This document shows, piece by piece, positions 15,850-23,179 of a stretch of DNA of 27,134 bases. The notes below the pieces were generated by a model. It searched no databases. It saw nothing but the letters and a program-made list of their open reading frames with translations, and was not told the origin of the DNA. The DNA lies in contig CALCRE010000152.1 of assembly GCA_937894465.1 (NCBI GenBank), forward strand, positions 1 through 27,134, given 5' to 3'. The DNA is from an uncultured Clostridia bacterium (GTDB taxonomy: Bacteria; Bacillota; Clostridia; JAAYHZ01). The translations under genes were made by a program, and so were the position numbers. Position 1 is the stretch's first letter; each line of letters opens with the position of its first letter.

Positions 15850-16404
15850 ATGCTTGAAAAAGCCATCACTATAGCTACCCAAGCCCATGAAGGGCAAAAA
15901 AGAAAAGGATCCGGCATTCCCTATATATTCCACCCTTTGTGTGTAGGTGCCATATTAGCTGAGAATGGTTGCAGCATGGACGTGATCGTGGCCGGAATTT
16001 TGCATGACACTATCGAAGATACCTTCCTTACCGCTGAAGATATCCGTGATATGTTTGGTCAGGAAGTGATGCGATTAGTGACAGGAGCCAGTGAAGGAAA
16101 TCGAGACGTCCCGGGTGTCACTTGGAGGGATCGAAAACAGCACACCGTCGATTTTCTCAAAACGCAAGCCGATCTTAAAATCAAGCAAGTGACTTGTGCC
16201 GACAAGCTCCACAATATCCGAAGCTTTCGCAAGGATGTTCAACGGATCGGGGAGCGTTTGTGGGATAAATTCAATGCACCTTATGAAGAGCAAAGATGGT
16301 ATTATCAATCTCTTGTAGATTGTTTTGACGGTATACACGCATATGCAATGTACAAAGAATTTACCAAGGAAGTATATGATGTCTTCGGAGGATTTTATGA
16401 ATGA
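15850..16404 (+). CDS. HD-domain hydrolase, MESH1-like small alarmone hydrolase
   Basis: A protein of 184 residues resembling the stand-alone (p)ppGpp hydrolases of the SpoT/MESH1 type. AHEGQKRKGSGIPYIFHP is followed by GILHDTIEDT, the metal-binding HDxxED signature, and by TCADKLHNI with the last metal-binding aspartate. There is no synthetase or TGS domain, and the length matches MESH1-like enzymes. It would remove the pyrophosphate of (p)ppGpp in the cytoplasm; other nucleotide substrates, such as NADPH for animal MESH1, remain possible. The ATG at 15850 has GAAAGG nine bases upstream. A TTG at 15826 in frame would add eight residues but has no well-placed ribosome binding site. The stop codon overlaps the start of the Lnt-like gene by 8 bases, so the two are probably coupled. 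Confidence 0.8.
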   Translation: MLEKAITIATQAHEGQKRKGSGIPYIFHPLCVGAILAENGCSMDVIVAGILHDTIEDTFLTAEDIRDMFGQEVMRLVTGASEGNRDVPGVTWRDRKQHTVDFLKTQADLKIKQVTCADKLHNIRSFRKDVQRIGERLWDKFNAPYEEQRWYYQSLVDCFDGIHAYAMYKEFTKEVYDVFGGFYE

Positions 16405-17896
16405 AAAAGCTTCTTTATGGGAACGGGTTTGGATTCCGCGTTTTCGTGCTTTAAAGAAACCGGATGCTTATTTATACATATTAGCCGGTGTTTTGACCAT
16501 GATCGGTTTGTGGCTTCCACCTTTGAATTTTCTTTTTTACATAGGCTTGATGTACCCCTTGTACCGGTCTGTCCAAAGGCAGCTGACGGATTACGGTCTT
16601 TTCTATTATTTCATACCCTACAGCCTTGTATTGGGAATTGGTGTTTGGAATGAAATATTCCCTTGGTACACAGGCATCTTGCTTGCACTTACCTTGCCGG
16701 ATTTATTTGCACGGTTGGGTATGAAGGGAAGACAATGTTTCAAATCCGTCATCGGAGATTACATAGCATTACCTTTATTGATTTACCTATTCGATTTCGG
16801 AATGCAAAAGCTTCCCTTACTCCGGCAAATCCATATGATCCCGTTATTATCCGTCATCTATAACCACACAGCCGTGTTATCTACAGCGTCTTTTTTCGGG
16901 CCACATTTGACTTTGTTTTTTGTATTGCTGTTTTTAAGTATATTAAGTGCTTTGGTTTTTGATATCTTAAAAAACCTTCCCGGCCGCAACAAGGTACATA
17001 TGGCGATCATTCTTACCGGATTGTTGATTCTGTTCATCATTCCGAACTTTGTAGGAAGATCTCAACCAAAAGCATCAAAACCTGTCACGGTAGCGGCTGT
17101 TCAAGGAATGGTCTTGCCGACCGGGTACTTTGAACAGGATTATGAAGCCCTTTCAGCAAATTTGTTGGAAGGTTACAATAAAATCATCGGTCAAGAAAAG
17201 GCTGATGTGTTTGTTTTTCCGGAATCCTTGACGGGGATGTATGATTCCTCTAAGGATTTCGACCAACCTTTTTTACAATCGATCCGAAACTATGCAAAGA
17301 AAAAGAATGCCTATATCGCTTGCTGGGTAAATGAGAGTAATTATCGGACGGAATCAGAAGACAGCAAATACTCCTCCTGCATTTTCTTGAATCCGGAGGT
17401 GGTTGTGGGGGTAACACGCAAAAGGTATTTGGTGCCTTTTTCCGAAGACAGCAGATTCCAACCGGGAATAGACTTTGAAGTCTATGAAACTCCCTATGGT
17501 AGAATGGGAATATCCATATGCTATGACACGAACTTTGACACGGTGGAACGGTTGAAGAAAAACGGAGCACAGATGATATTAGCGCCATTTAATGATACCG
17601 GATTCGGAGAAATCTACAAGAATATACATCGATACTATCCTGTGATCAAGGCTATTTCCTGTAATGTACCGGTGGTTCAAGCAAACACTGACGGAATCTC
17701 ATCTCTGATTCTTTCAAACGGCTATGTGGTAAAGGAATTAGGCTCCGGTCAAACAGGGATCATATCCCATACATTTGATCTGTCCGATTCATTCTCCGGT
17801 TATATGAGATTCGGAAGAATTATAGAAACCGTTGTTTTTGTACTTGCCATTTTGTTGTTGGTTTATCGCAGAAAGAACAAAGCGACCGATCAATGA
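16397..17896 (+). CDS. Lnt-like membrane carbon-nitrogen hydrolase/N-acyltransferase
   Basis: A 499-residue membrane protein. Residues about 20-230 contain several hydrophobic helices. Residues 240-480 form a nitrilase-type domain with the complete catalytic triad: E276 in VFPES, K342 in KRYLVPF, and C375 in ISICYD. A C-terminal hydrophobic helix (about 470-490) precedes a basic tail. This is the layout of apolipoprotein N-acyltransferase Lnt, which acylates the N-terminal cysteine of lipoproteins. Substrate cannot be assigned with certainty, and monoderm Bacillota often use other enzymes for this step. The ATG at 16397 with GGAGG at 16387-16391 is chosen over an upstream in-frame ATG at 16325, which lies inside the preceding gene. 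No terminator is seen before the convergent spore-hydrolase gene. Confidence 0.82.
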   Translation: MNEKASLWERVWIPRFRALKKPDAYLYILAGVLTMIGLWLPPLNFLFYIGLMYPLYRSVQRQLTDYGLFYYFIPYSLVLGIGVWNEIFPWYTGILLALTLPDLFARLGMKGRQCFKSVIGDYIALPLLIYLFDFGMQKLPLLRQIHMIPLLSVIYNHTAVLSTASFFGPHLTLFFVLLFLSILSALVFDILKNLPGRNKVHMAIILTGLLILFIIPNFVGRSQPKASKPVTVAAVQGMVLPTGYFEQDYEALSANLLEGYNKIIGQEKADVFVFPESLTGMYDSSKDFDQPFLQSIRNYAKKKNAYIACWVNESNYRTESEDSKYSSCIFLNPEVVVGVTRKRYLVPFSEDSRFQPGIDFEVYETPYGRMGISICYDTNFDTVERLKKNGAQMILAPFNDTGFGEIYKNIHRYYPVIKAISCNVPVVQANTDGISSLILSNGYVVKELGSGQTGIISHTFDLSDSFSGYMRFGRIIETVVFVLAILLLVYRRKNKATDQ

Positions 17897-17940
17897 CCGG
17901 CCGCATAAGGAGGAAAACATGGAAAAGGCTGCTATACGGT

Positions 17941-19359
17941 TTAGCCTAGTAATTTCCGTATGATAAAGTTGTCTTCTAATAAAACCCAATTTTGTGGATA
18001 ATCATATCCTAATGCCCAATAACTGATGCCACCTAAATTGTATTGTTTGACCATGTCAAATTTGGCCTGTGCACTTCGTGCGTCTTCAAACCATACCTCG
18101 TGACGTTGCCCTTGAGCGTCTGTATACCTGAAATATGGTGATTGTGCAGCCAAATCATATTGAATGGCGGCATTATGCTGTATAGCAAGGTTTTGCGCCG
18201 CCAACGGGCTGATTGTTCTGGCTTCCGAGCCTTCCGTAAAAGGAATGATCCAATCCCTGGCATAAATCTGGAATCCGAAATATATTTTGTTTCGAGGTAT
18301 CACCGTTACGGCATAATCTAACACCCGACGTATTTCATTAATGGGAGATATGGCTCTAGGCGGTCCTTTCCGATAGCCCCATTCATAAGTCATGAGAATG
18401 ACAAAATCCACAATTCGCCCGTGTGCTTCGTAATCATGTGCTTCATAGAGTAATCCTGATTGGGTAGGTCCTACTTTTGGGGCTACGGCGGTGGAAACAA
18501 AATAGCCTTGGGCATGCAAACGGTCTGTTGCCTCTTGCAAGAATGTGTTATAGGCTTCGCGGTCAGCAGGTAATACGTTTTCAAAATCCACGTTCAAACC
18601 TTGATATCCCTTTTCGTTCATAATATCAAGAATATTGTTGATCAATGTATTACGGGTTTCGGGGTTGTTCAATACTTGTGAGGCAAGGTTTTCTCCTAAG
18701 AAGGTGGATGTAAAGTTGGTGATGGACATCATGGGGATGACATTTTGTGCATAGGCTGTAAGGATTGCAGCGTTGTCGTCGATAGGTTCCAGGGAGCCGT
18801 CCTCTCGAATCAAGTAAGCGAAAGGAGCAAGGTATGTAAGGGATTGCCCTACTTCCTCCACAATTGGAACGGCTTCTTGACCGAAAAAGTAGATGTATCC
18901 GTTGACGGATATAAAGGGGCGAGACTTTCGGGGAATAATGATCACTTCACCCGGATAGATCTGTGCATCTACAGACAATCCGTTTTCTTTGAGCAGATTC
19001 GGTAAGGTGACACCATATTCTTGTGCAATGCGAAACAATGTGTCTCCCGGTTGTACCATATGGGTCCTAGGCGGTATGTACAAAGTCACTCCTGCACGAA
19101 TCTGATCGGGATTTTGGATTTGGTTGGAATCCACGAGGTCTTGAACGCTTATACCGAATTGTCGGGCTATAGTGAACAATGTATCACCTCGCCTGACCAC
19201 ATACAGTTCTCCTTGGGTGGGAATGACCAAGGATTGTCCGATGACGAGTCGGTTGGGATTGGATAATTCGTTTGTTTGGACAATGGAGTCCACTGTTACA
19301 CGGTAAAGGTTGGCCAGCTGCCACAAAGAGTCGCCGGCCCGAACGACATGTATTTGCAT
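17941..19359 (-). CDS. sleL: SleL/YaaH-like spore cortex hydrolase, three LysM domains plus GH18
   Basis: A 472-residue protein with LysM domains at about 2-46, 52-96 and 98-143, then a GH18 domain from about 150 to 470. The GH18 active-site strand reads GLNVDFEN, with catalytic glutamate E260 and D258; the leading acidic residues of the canonical DxxDxDxE are partly replaced, as in known SleL/YaaH proteins. Such proteins are N-acetylglucosaminidases that cut cortex peptidoglycan during germination or act at the spore surface. No signal peptide is present, which is usual for coat-associated YaaH-type proteins made in the mother cell. Known family members carry one to several LysM repeats; three is within range. 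The start has AAAGGAG ten bases upstream. The 3' end faces the Lnt-like gene 44 bases away. Confidence 0.9.
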   Translation of the reverse strand: MQIHVVRAGDSLWQLANLYRVTVDSIVQTNELSNPNRLVIGQSLVIPTQGELYVVRRGDTLFTIARQFGISVQDLVDSNQIQNPDQIRAGVTLYIPPRTHMVQPGDTLFRIAQEYGVTLPNLLKENGLSVDAQIYPGEVIIIPRKSRPFISVNGYIYFFGQEAVPIVEEVGQSLTYLAPFAYLIREDGSLEPIDDNAAILTAYAQNVIPMMSITNFTSTFLGENLASQVLNNPETRNTLINNILDIMNEKGYQGLNVDFENVLPADREAYNTFLQEATDRLHAQGYFVSTAVAPKVGPTQSGLLYEAHDYEAHGRIVDFVILMTYEWGYRKGPPRAISPINEIRRVLDYAVTVIPRNKIYFGFQIYARDWIIPFTEGSEARTISPLAAQNLAIQHNAAIQYDLAAQSPYFRYTDAQGQRHEVWFEDARSAQAKFDMVKQYNLGGISYWALGYDYPQNWVLLEDNFIIRKLLG

Positions 19360-19450
19360 ATATGATTACTCCTTTTTATCTATATTTATAAATTATTAAT
19401 TCACTATCAATATATGAAAAAGCAGGTATGTTGTGAAACCTTTTTTCTCC

Positions 19451-19479
19451 TTGCTCCCGTTTGTAAGAGCATATATAAT
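19451..19479 (+). promoter_or_regulatory. Promoter of the M24 aminopeptidase gene
   Basis: TTGCTC (19451-19456) and a perfect TATAAT (19474-19479) are 17 bases apart. They lie inside the longest open frame of the aminopeptidase, which supports the later start at 19513. Confidence 0.6.
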
Positions 19480-19512
19480 GGGAAGCAAAATAAAAACAAG
19501 GATTATAAAGAA

Positions 19513-20706
19513 ATGAATATAAAGAAAGTACCTTTGTCTGAATTGAAATCCAGAATGGATCGATTGAAAGCCAAAATGACCCAAACACAACCTGATTGGG
19601 AAATAGGGGTGGTGTTTAGTAAGATCAACCAATACTATTTTACCGGAACCATGCAAGACGGTATGCTGTTAATCCCCCGGGAGGGTGATCCGGTATATAG
19701 AGTCAGACGTAGCTTTGACCGGGCAACCGACGAATCAAATTTTCCGGATATCCGCCCTATGGAAAGCTATCGAGATGCTATGGGGGATTACACCCGCCCC
19801 ATCGACACGTTATATATTGAAGCCGACTCGGTTCCTTTGTCGGTGATACAACGGTTCAAAAAATATTTTCCTTATAAAAATTTAAAGCCCATGGATGCCC
19901 AAATTCTGTCCGTTCGCTCGGTGAAAAGTGACTATGAAGTGGATTTAATGAAAACTTGCGGTCAAATTCATCGTCATGTTTTGGAAGACCTGGCACCCGG
20001 TTTAATGGAAGAAGGTATGAGTGAAGTGGATTTGGCACTGAAACTCTATGAAGCTTTGGTGCAAAACGGCCATCACGGAACGGTTCGTTTCGGCGGTTAT
20101 GATGTGAGTTTGGTTATGGGACATGTCTGTTTCGGAGAATCCTCCATTTACCCCACCTACTTTGACGGGCCGGGAGGAAATTACGGCTTAAATCCTGCGG
20201 TTCCCTTTTTGGGAAACAAGGATCGTAAATTAAAAAAAGGGGATTTGGTGTTTGTGGATGTAGCTTGCGGATATGAAGGTTATCATACCGATAAAACCAT
20301 GACTTATGTATTCGGAGGATCTTTGCCGGATGATGCCGTAAGAGGTCATCATTTATGCCGGCAGGTGCAAGATCGTATTGCAGCCGGATTAAAGCCCGGT
20401 AATACGCCCGCCGAACTGTACAACGAAACTATGGCAAGTCTTGATCCGGAGTTTTTGAAAAACTTTATGGGCTTTGGTCAACGCAGTGTCAAGTTCTTAG
20501 GTCACGGAATCGGCTTGTGGGTTGACGAGCCCCCTGTGATTGCCGATAAATTCAATGAACCCCTTCAAGAAAACATGGTCATCGCCTTAGAACCTAAAAA
20601 AGGGTTTGCAGGTGTGGGAATGGTGGGTGTGGAAAACACATTCTTAGTGACAAAGGACGGAGGGCAAATCCTCACAGGAACCAACCCCGGGTTGATAAGA
20701 GTATAA
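19513..20706 (+). CDS. M24-family metallopeptidase, Xaa-Pro aminopeptidase-like
   Basis: A 397-residue protein of the pita-bread M24 family, which releases N-terminal residues, often before proline. The N-terminal half (about 1-150) is the creatinase-like accessory domain. The five metal ligands of the catalytic domain are D249 (FVDVACG), D260 (HTDKT), H331 (GHGIGLW), E360 (ALEPKKG) and E374 (GVENTF). The enzyme is cytoplasmic. The frame is open back to 19414, but the promoter lies within that extension. The start at 19513 fits better, although its AAGG is 12 bases away, so translation initiation may be weak. The substrate preference is inferred from the family only. A terminator follows 36 bases after the stop codon. 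Confidence 0.88.
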   Translation: MNIKKVPLSELKSRMDRLKAKMTQTQPDWEIGVVFSKINQYYFTGTMQDGMLLIPREGDPVYRVRRSFDRATDESNFPDIRPMESYRDAMGDYTRPIDTLYIEADSVPLSVIQRFKKYFPYKNLKPMDAQILSVRSVKSDYEVDLMKTCGQIHRHVLEDLAPGLMEEGMSEVDLALKLYEALVQNGHHGTVRFGGYDVSLVMGHVCFGESSIYPTYFDGPGGNYGLNPAVPFLGNKDRKLKKGDLVFVDVACGYEGYHTDKTMTYVFGGSLPDDAVRGHHLCRQVQDRIAAGLKPGNTPAELYNETMASLDPEFLKNFMGFGQRSVKFLGHGIGLWVDEPPVIADKFNEPLQENMVIALEPKKGFAGVGMVGVENTFLVTKDGGQILTGTNPGLIRV

Positions 20707-20741
20707 TAAATTATATAAATGGTAAATGAGCAACAATAATA

Positions 20742-20777
20742 AAACAAGTAATTTCTATATGGGAATTACTTGTTTTT
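20742..20777 (+). terminator. Intrinsic terminator after the M24 peptidase gene
   Basis: AAACAAGTAATT (20742-20753) and AATTACTTGTTT (20764-20775) form a 12-base-pair stem, followed by two more T residues. The stem is AT-rich. Confidence 0.8.
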
Positions 20778-20784
20778 CTATGTA

Positions 20785-20813
20785 TTGACATAAGAGTGGT
20801 GTTATTGTATTAT
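20785..20813 (+). promoter_or_regulatory. Near-consensus promoter before a decayed region
   Basis: A perfect TTGACA (20785-20790) and TATTAT (20808-20813) are 17 bases apart. Two TAGCTA hexamers (20815-20820 and 20824-20829) follow at once, around the expected start of transcription, and look like an operator. This strong promoter leads into a stretch without an intact gene until 21096. Confidence 0.7.
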
Positions 20814-20860
20814 GTAGCTATAATAGCTAAACTACCTAAACTAAACAAGGAGGGAGTAGT

Positions 20861-21060
20861 GTGAAAGAAGGAAATTTGAGATAAATATAGCCGTAGACAC
20901 GAAAATAGGGCTCACAACAATGTCGTGAACCTGAAAAAAAGATATTCCCACCTGCGTAAAACATATGACCGACACCTGCACATCAGCAACAAGCAGGTTG
21001 ATGCCGGGAATGGCCTTACTTGAATTATACCCGGAATTTACACTATATTTCATTACTATT
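20861..21060 (+). pseudogene. Probable remnant of a small decayed gene
   Basis: A fine ribosome binding site (AAGGAGGGAGT, 20847-20857) precedes GTG at 20861, but the frame stops after seven codons. One base out of step the sequence reads on as KFEINIAVDTKIGLTTMS, and a third frame gives VVNLKKRYSHLRKTYD before stopping near 21020. Good initiation signals followed by short open stretches in shifting frames suggest a gene broken by frameshifts. I cannot name the original family. The 389-base gap holds this, its promoter, and a GCCGC/GCGGC hairpin (21064-21080) near the next gene. Confidence 0.35.
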
Positions 21061-21095
21061 TGTGCCGCAGCGATAGCGGCGGAATGGAGTTTTAT

Positions 21096-21839
21096 ATGAA
21101 AGTCACTTCAACGGAATTGCAAAACAACTTTGGAAAATATCTGATGCTTTGTACCTATGAACCGATAACTATAACAAAAAACGGAACAGAGATTGCAAAA
21201 CTTGTTTCAATTCTTGATGCGAAGATAGGCAGGATGAACACCGCAGAAATCATCAATGAAGAGGATGTTGCATACAAAAATGGCGGAAGAAAAGCCACCT
21301 ATGAGGAATTTTTGGAGCTTACCCGTGATAGTAAGCAAGAAGATCGATATGAATATATCGATGGTGAAATAGTTCTTTTGACTTCCCCGAAAACTGCTCA
21401 TCAAACGGCCTTAACGGAATTGTTCGGTATATACTACAACTGGTTTCAAGGTAAAAAGTGCAAACCCATGGTGGCACCGTATGATATAACTCTAAGAAGA
21501 GATGCTGAAAATATCAATGTTGTTCAACCGGACCTTATGGTGATTTGTGACCTTGAAGAGCATTTAAACAAAAATGATTATTATATGGGAACACCTACTT
21601 TGGTTGTAGAAATACTATCCGAGAGCACCTGGAGAAAGGATATGCTCAAAAAGACAGATTTATATATGTCTTGTGGCGTTTCGGAGTATTGGATCGTCAA
21701 TCCTTTGAAAAAGGATGTTACCATATACTTGTTCAAAGACGGGGAAGTTGAGGATTACAGAATGTACAGGCCAACAGAAACAGCAGAGTCTTTTACATTT
21801 GAGGGATTGAAAGTTGATCTGAACAAAATCTTCTTGTGA
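21096..21839 (+). CDS. Phd/YefM antitoxin-like domain fused to a Uma2-family nuclease domain
   Basis: A 247-residue fusion. Residues 1-38 match the Phd/YefM antitoxin DNA-binding fold (MKVTSTELQNNFGKYL, then EPITITKNGTEIAKLVS). Residues 39-68 are a linker. Residues 69-247 match the Uma2/DUF820 PD-(D/E)XK nuclease-like family: YEYIDGEIV, VVQPDLMVICD, TLVVEILSEST with the catalytic-type aspartate and glutamate, then a lysine-rich helix and SEYWIVNP. The ATG at 21096 has TGGAG six bases upstream; an ATG at 21060 in frame lacks a good site. A DNA-binding, autoregulated nuclease is a reasonable inference, but the cellular role of Uma2 proteins is not established. No separate toxin gene is adjacent. 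The gene follows a decayed locus with a strong promoter that may now drive it. Confidence 0.85.
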   Translation: MKVTSTELQNNFGKYLMLCTYEPITITKNGTEIAKLVSILDAKIGRMNTAEIINEEDVAYKNGGRKATYEEFLELTRDSKQEDRYEYIDGEIVLLTSPKTAHQTALTELFGIYYNWFQGKKCKPMVAPYDITLRRDAENINVVQPDLMVICDLEEHLNKNDYYMGTPTLVVEILSESTWRKDMLKKTDLYMSCGVSEYWIVNPLKKDVTIYLFKDGEVEDYRMYRPTETAESFTFEGLKVDLNKIFL

Positions 21840-21856
21840 TTGGTAAAACATGTTCG

Positions 21857-21886
21857 TTGACCGGGGAAGGCACCCTCCCTTATAAT
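21857..21886 (+). promoter_or_regulatory. Promoter of the GH144-like gene
   Basis: TTGACC (21857-21862) and a perfect TATAAT (21881-21886) are 18 bases apart. They begin 17 bases after the Uma2 fusion gene and end 51 bases before the GH144-like start codon. Confidence 0.65.
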
Positions 21887-21937
21887 ATTCATATATATAT
21901 TATTGAGGTATGTGAACTATTTTTGCGGGGGAGTTTA

Positions 21938-23179
21938 ATGATACCGGTACATAATGAGGTTTTACTTGATCTTGAAAGTAGAAAATGCTTCGAATATTTT
22001 CGGAATGAGACCAATATGATTCCGGGTAGCCCCGGATACGGCTTGGTTCGGGACCGGGCACCTTCGAATGCTCATGTGTCCAGCATTGCCGCAACGGGCT
22101 TTGCTTTAACCGCATTGACCATCGGTGTAAGAAGAGGGTGGATCTCTTGGCAAGCCGCTTATGAACGAACGATGGGGACTTTACATACTCTTTTAAATCA
22201 TGCAGAACACGTCAACGGATTCTTCTATCATTTTCTCGATTTATACAGTGCAAAAAGAATATGGAACTGTGAGGTTTCTAACATCGATTCCGCCATATTG
22301 CTATGTGGTGCAATTTCAGCCGGAGAGTTCTTCGGACCTTTGGTTTTGGAAAAAGCTTATGCTATCTATGAACGTATGAATTGGACATGGTTTTTGGATC
22401 GGTCATGTAACCGCTTCTACTTGGGATATACAAAGGAGACGGGGTTCTTCGGGCATTGGGACAGCTATGCAGAGCAGTTAATGATGTACTTTTTAGCATT
22501 GGCTTCTCCGAAATCGGTAAACACTGACACCTATTATGCTTTTGAAAGGTATCGGGAAGGCTATAAAGACATAGAGCCTTTTATCTACTCCTACACCGGA
22601 GCCCTTTTTACATACCAGTTTAGCCATGCATGGTTTGATCTTAGGAACAAAACGGACCAAGAAGGGATCGACTGGTGGGAAAACTCCATAAGAGCCACGA
22701 AAGCTGCAAGGTTGTACGCCATGGAGTATGAAAGCAAATTTAAAACATTCGGACCGAGCTCTTGGGGATTGACGGCATGTGACGGACCTTCAGGATACAG
22801 CGGCATGTACGGAAGTCCTCCTAGAATGACCTCATCCATCCACACCGGAAACGACGGAACCGTGCCGCCTTGCGGAGCTATCGGATCCATTGTATTTACT
22901 CCCGTCGAATCCATGACTGCTATGGCACACTATGCACAGCAACCCGGACTGTGGGGAATGTATGGCTTCAAGGATGCCTATAACCGGGATCAAGCTTGGA
23001 TTGCGTCCGATTGTATCGGCATCGACAAAGGAATCTCCTTGCTTATGATTGAAAACTATCGAAGCGGTTTTGTTTGGGATTTGTTCATGAAAAATGAATC
23101 TGTTCGAACAGGCATGAAAAAAGCCGGTTTGCAAAAGAAGATCAAGAAGTTTCCGGTCATACAGAAAGCAATGACATGA
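21938..23179 (+). CDS. Glucoamylase-fold glycoside hydrolase (PF10091, GH144-like)
   Basis: A 413-residue protein with an alpha/alpha-barrel of the PF10091 type. Characteristic segments are PGYGLVRDRAP, VSSIAATGFALTALTIGV, GFFYHFLDLYS, NCEVSNIDSAILL, FTYQFSHAWFD, SSWGLTACDGPSGY and LLMIENYRSGFVWDLFMKN. Relatives in GH144 are beta-1,2-glucanases, and related domains occur in cyclic beta-1,2-glucan synthases. Activity on beta-1,2-glucan is therefore the leading guess, not proven. No signal peptide is visible, so action in the cytoplasm is likely. The ATG at 21938 follows GGGGGAG; the frame is open back to 21836, but the promoter lies in that part. The 3' end overlaps the convergent AEC transporter by 23 bases. 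Confidence 0.88.
   Translation: MIPVHNEVLLDLESRKCFEYFRNETNMIPGSPGYGLVRDRAPSNAHVSSIAATGFALTALTIGVRRGWISWQAAYERTMGTLHTLLNHAEHVNGFFYHFLDLYSAKRIWNCEVSNIDSAILLCGAISAGEFFGPLVLEKAYAIYERMNWTWFLDRSCNRFYLGYTKETGFFGHWDSYAEQLMMYFLALASPKSVNTDTYYAFERYREGYKDIEPFIYSYTGALFTYQFSHAWFDLRNKTDQEGIDWWENSIRATKAARLYAMEYESKFKTFGPSSWGLTACDGPSGYSGMYGSPPRMTSSIHTGNDGTVPPCGAIGSIVFTPVESMTAMAHYAQQPGLWGMYGFKDAYNRDQAWIASDCIGIDKGISLLMIENYRSGFVWDLFMKNESVRTGMKKAGLQKKIKKFPVIQKAMT

Noticed and set aside
20841..21053. 70-codon minus-strand frame in the decayed region
   Set aside because: No ribosome binding site and no recognisable family. It is antisense to the promoter-proximal ribosome binding site, and its hydrophobic look arises from AT-rich antisense sequence.
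21863..21880. Inverted GGGAAGG/CCCTCCC sequence between the -35 and -10 of the GH144-like promoter
   Set aside because: The symmetry is imperfect and short. It might be an operator, but the evidence is too weak to list.
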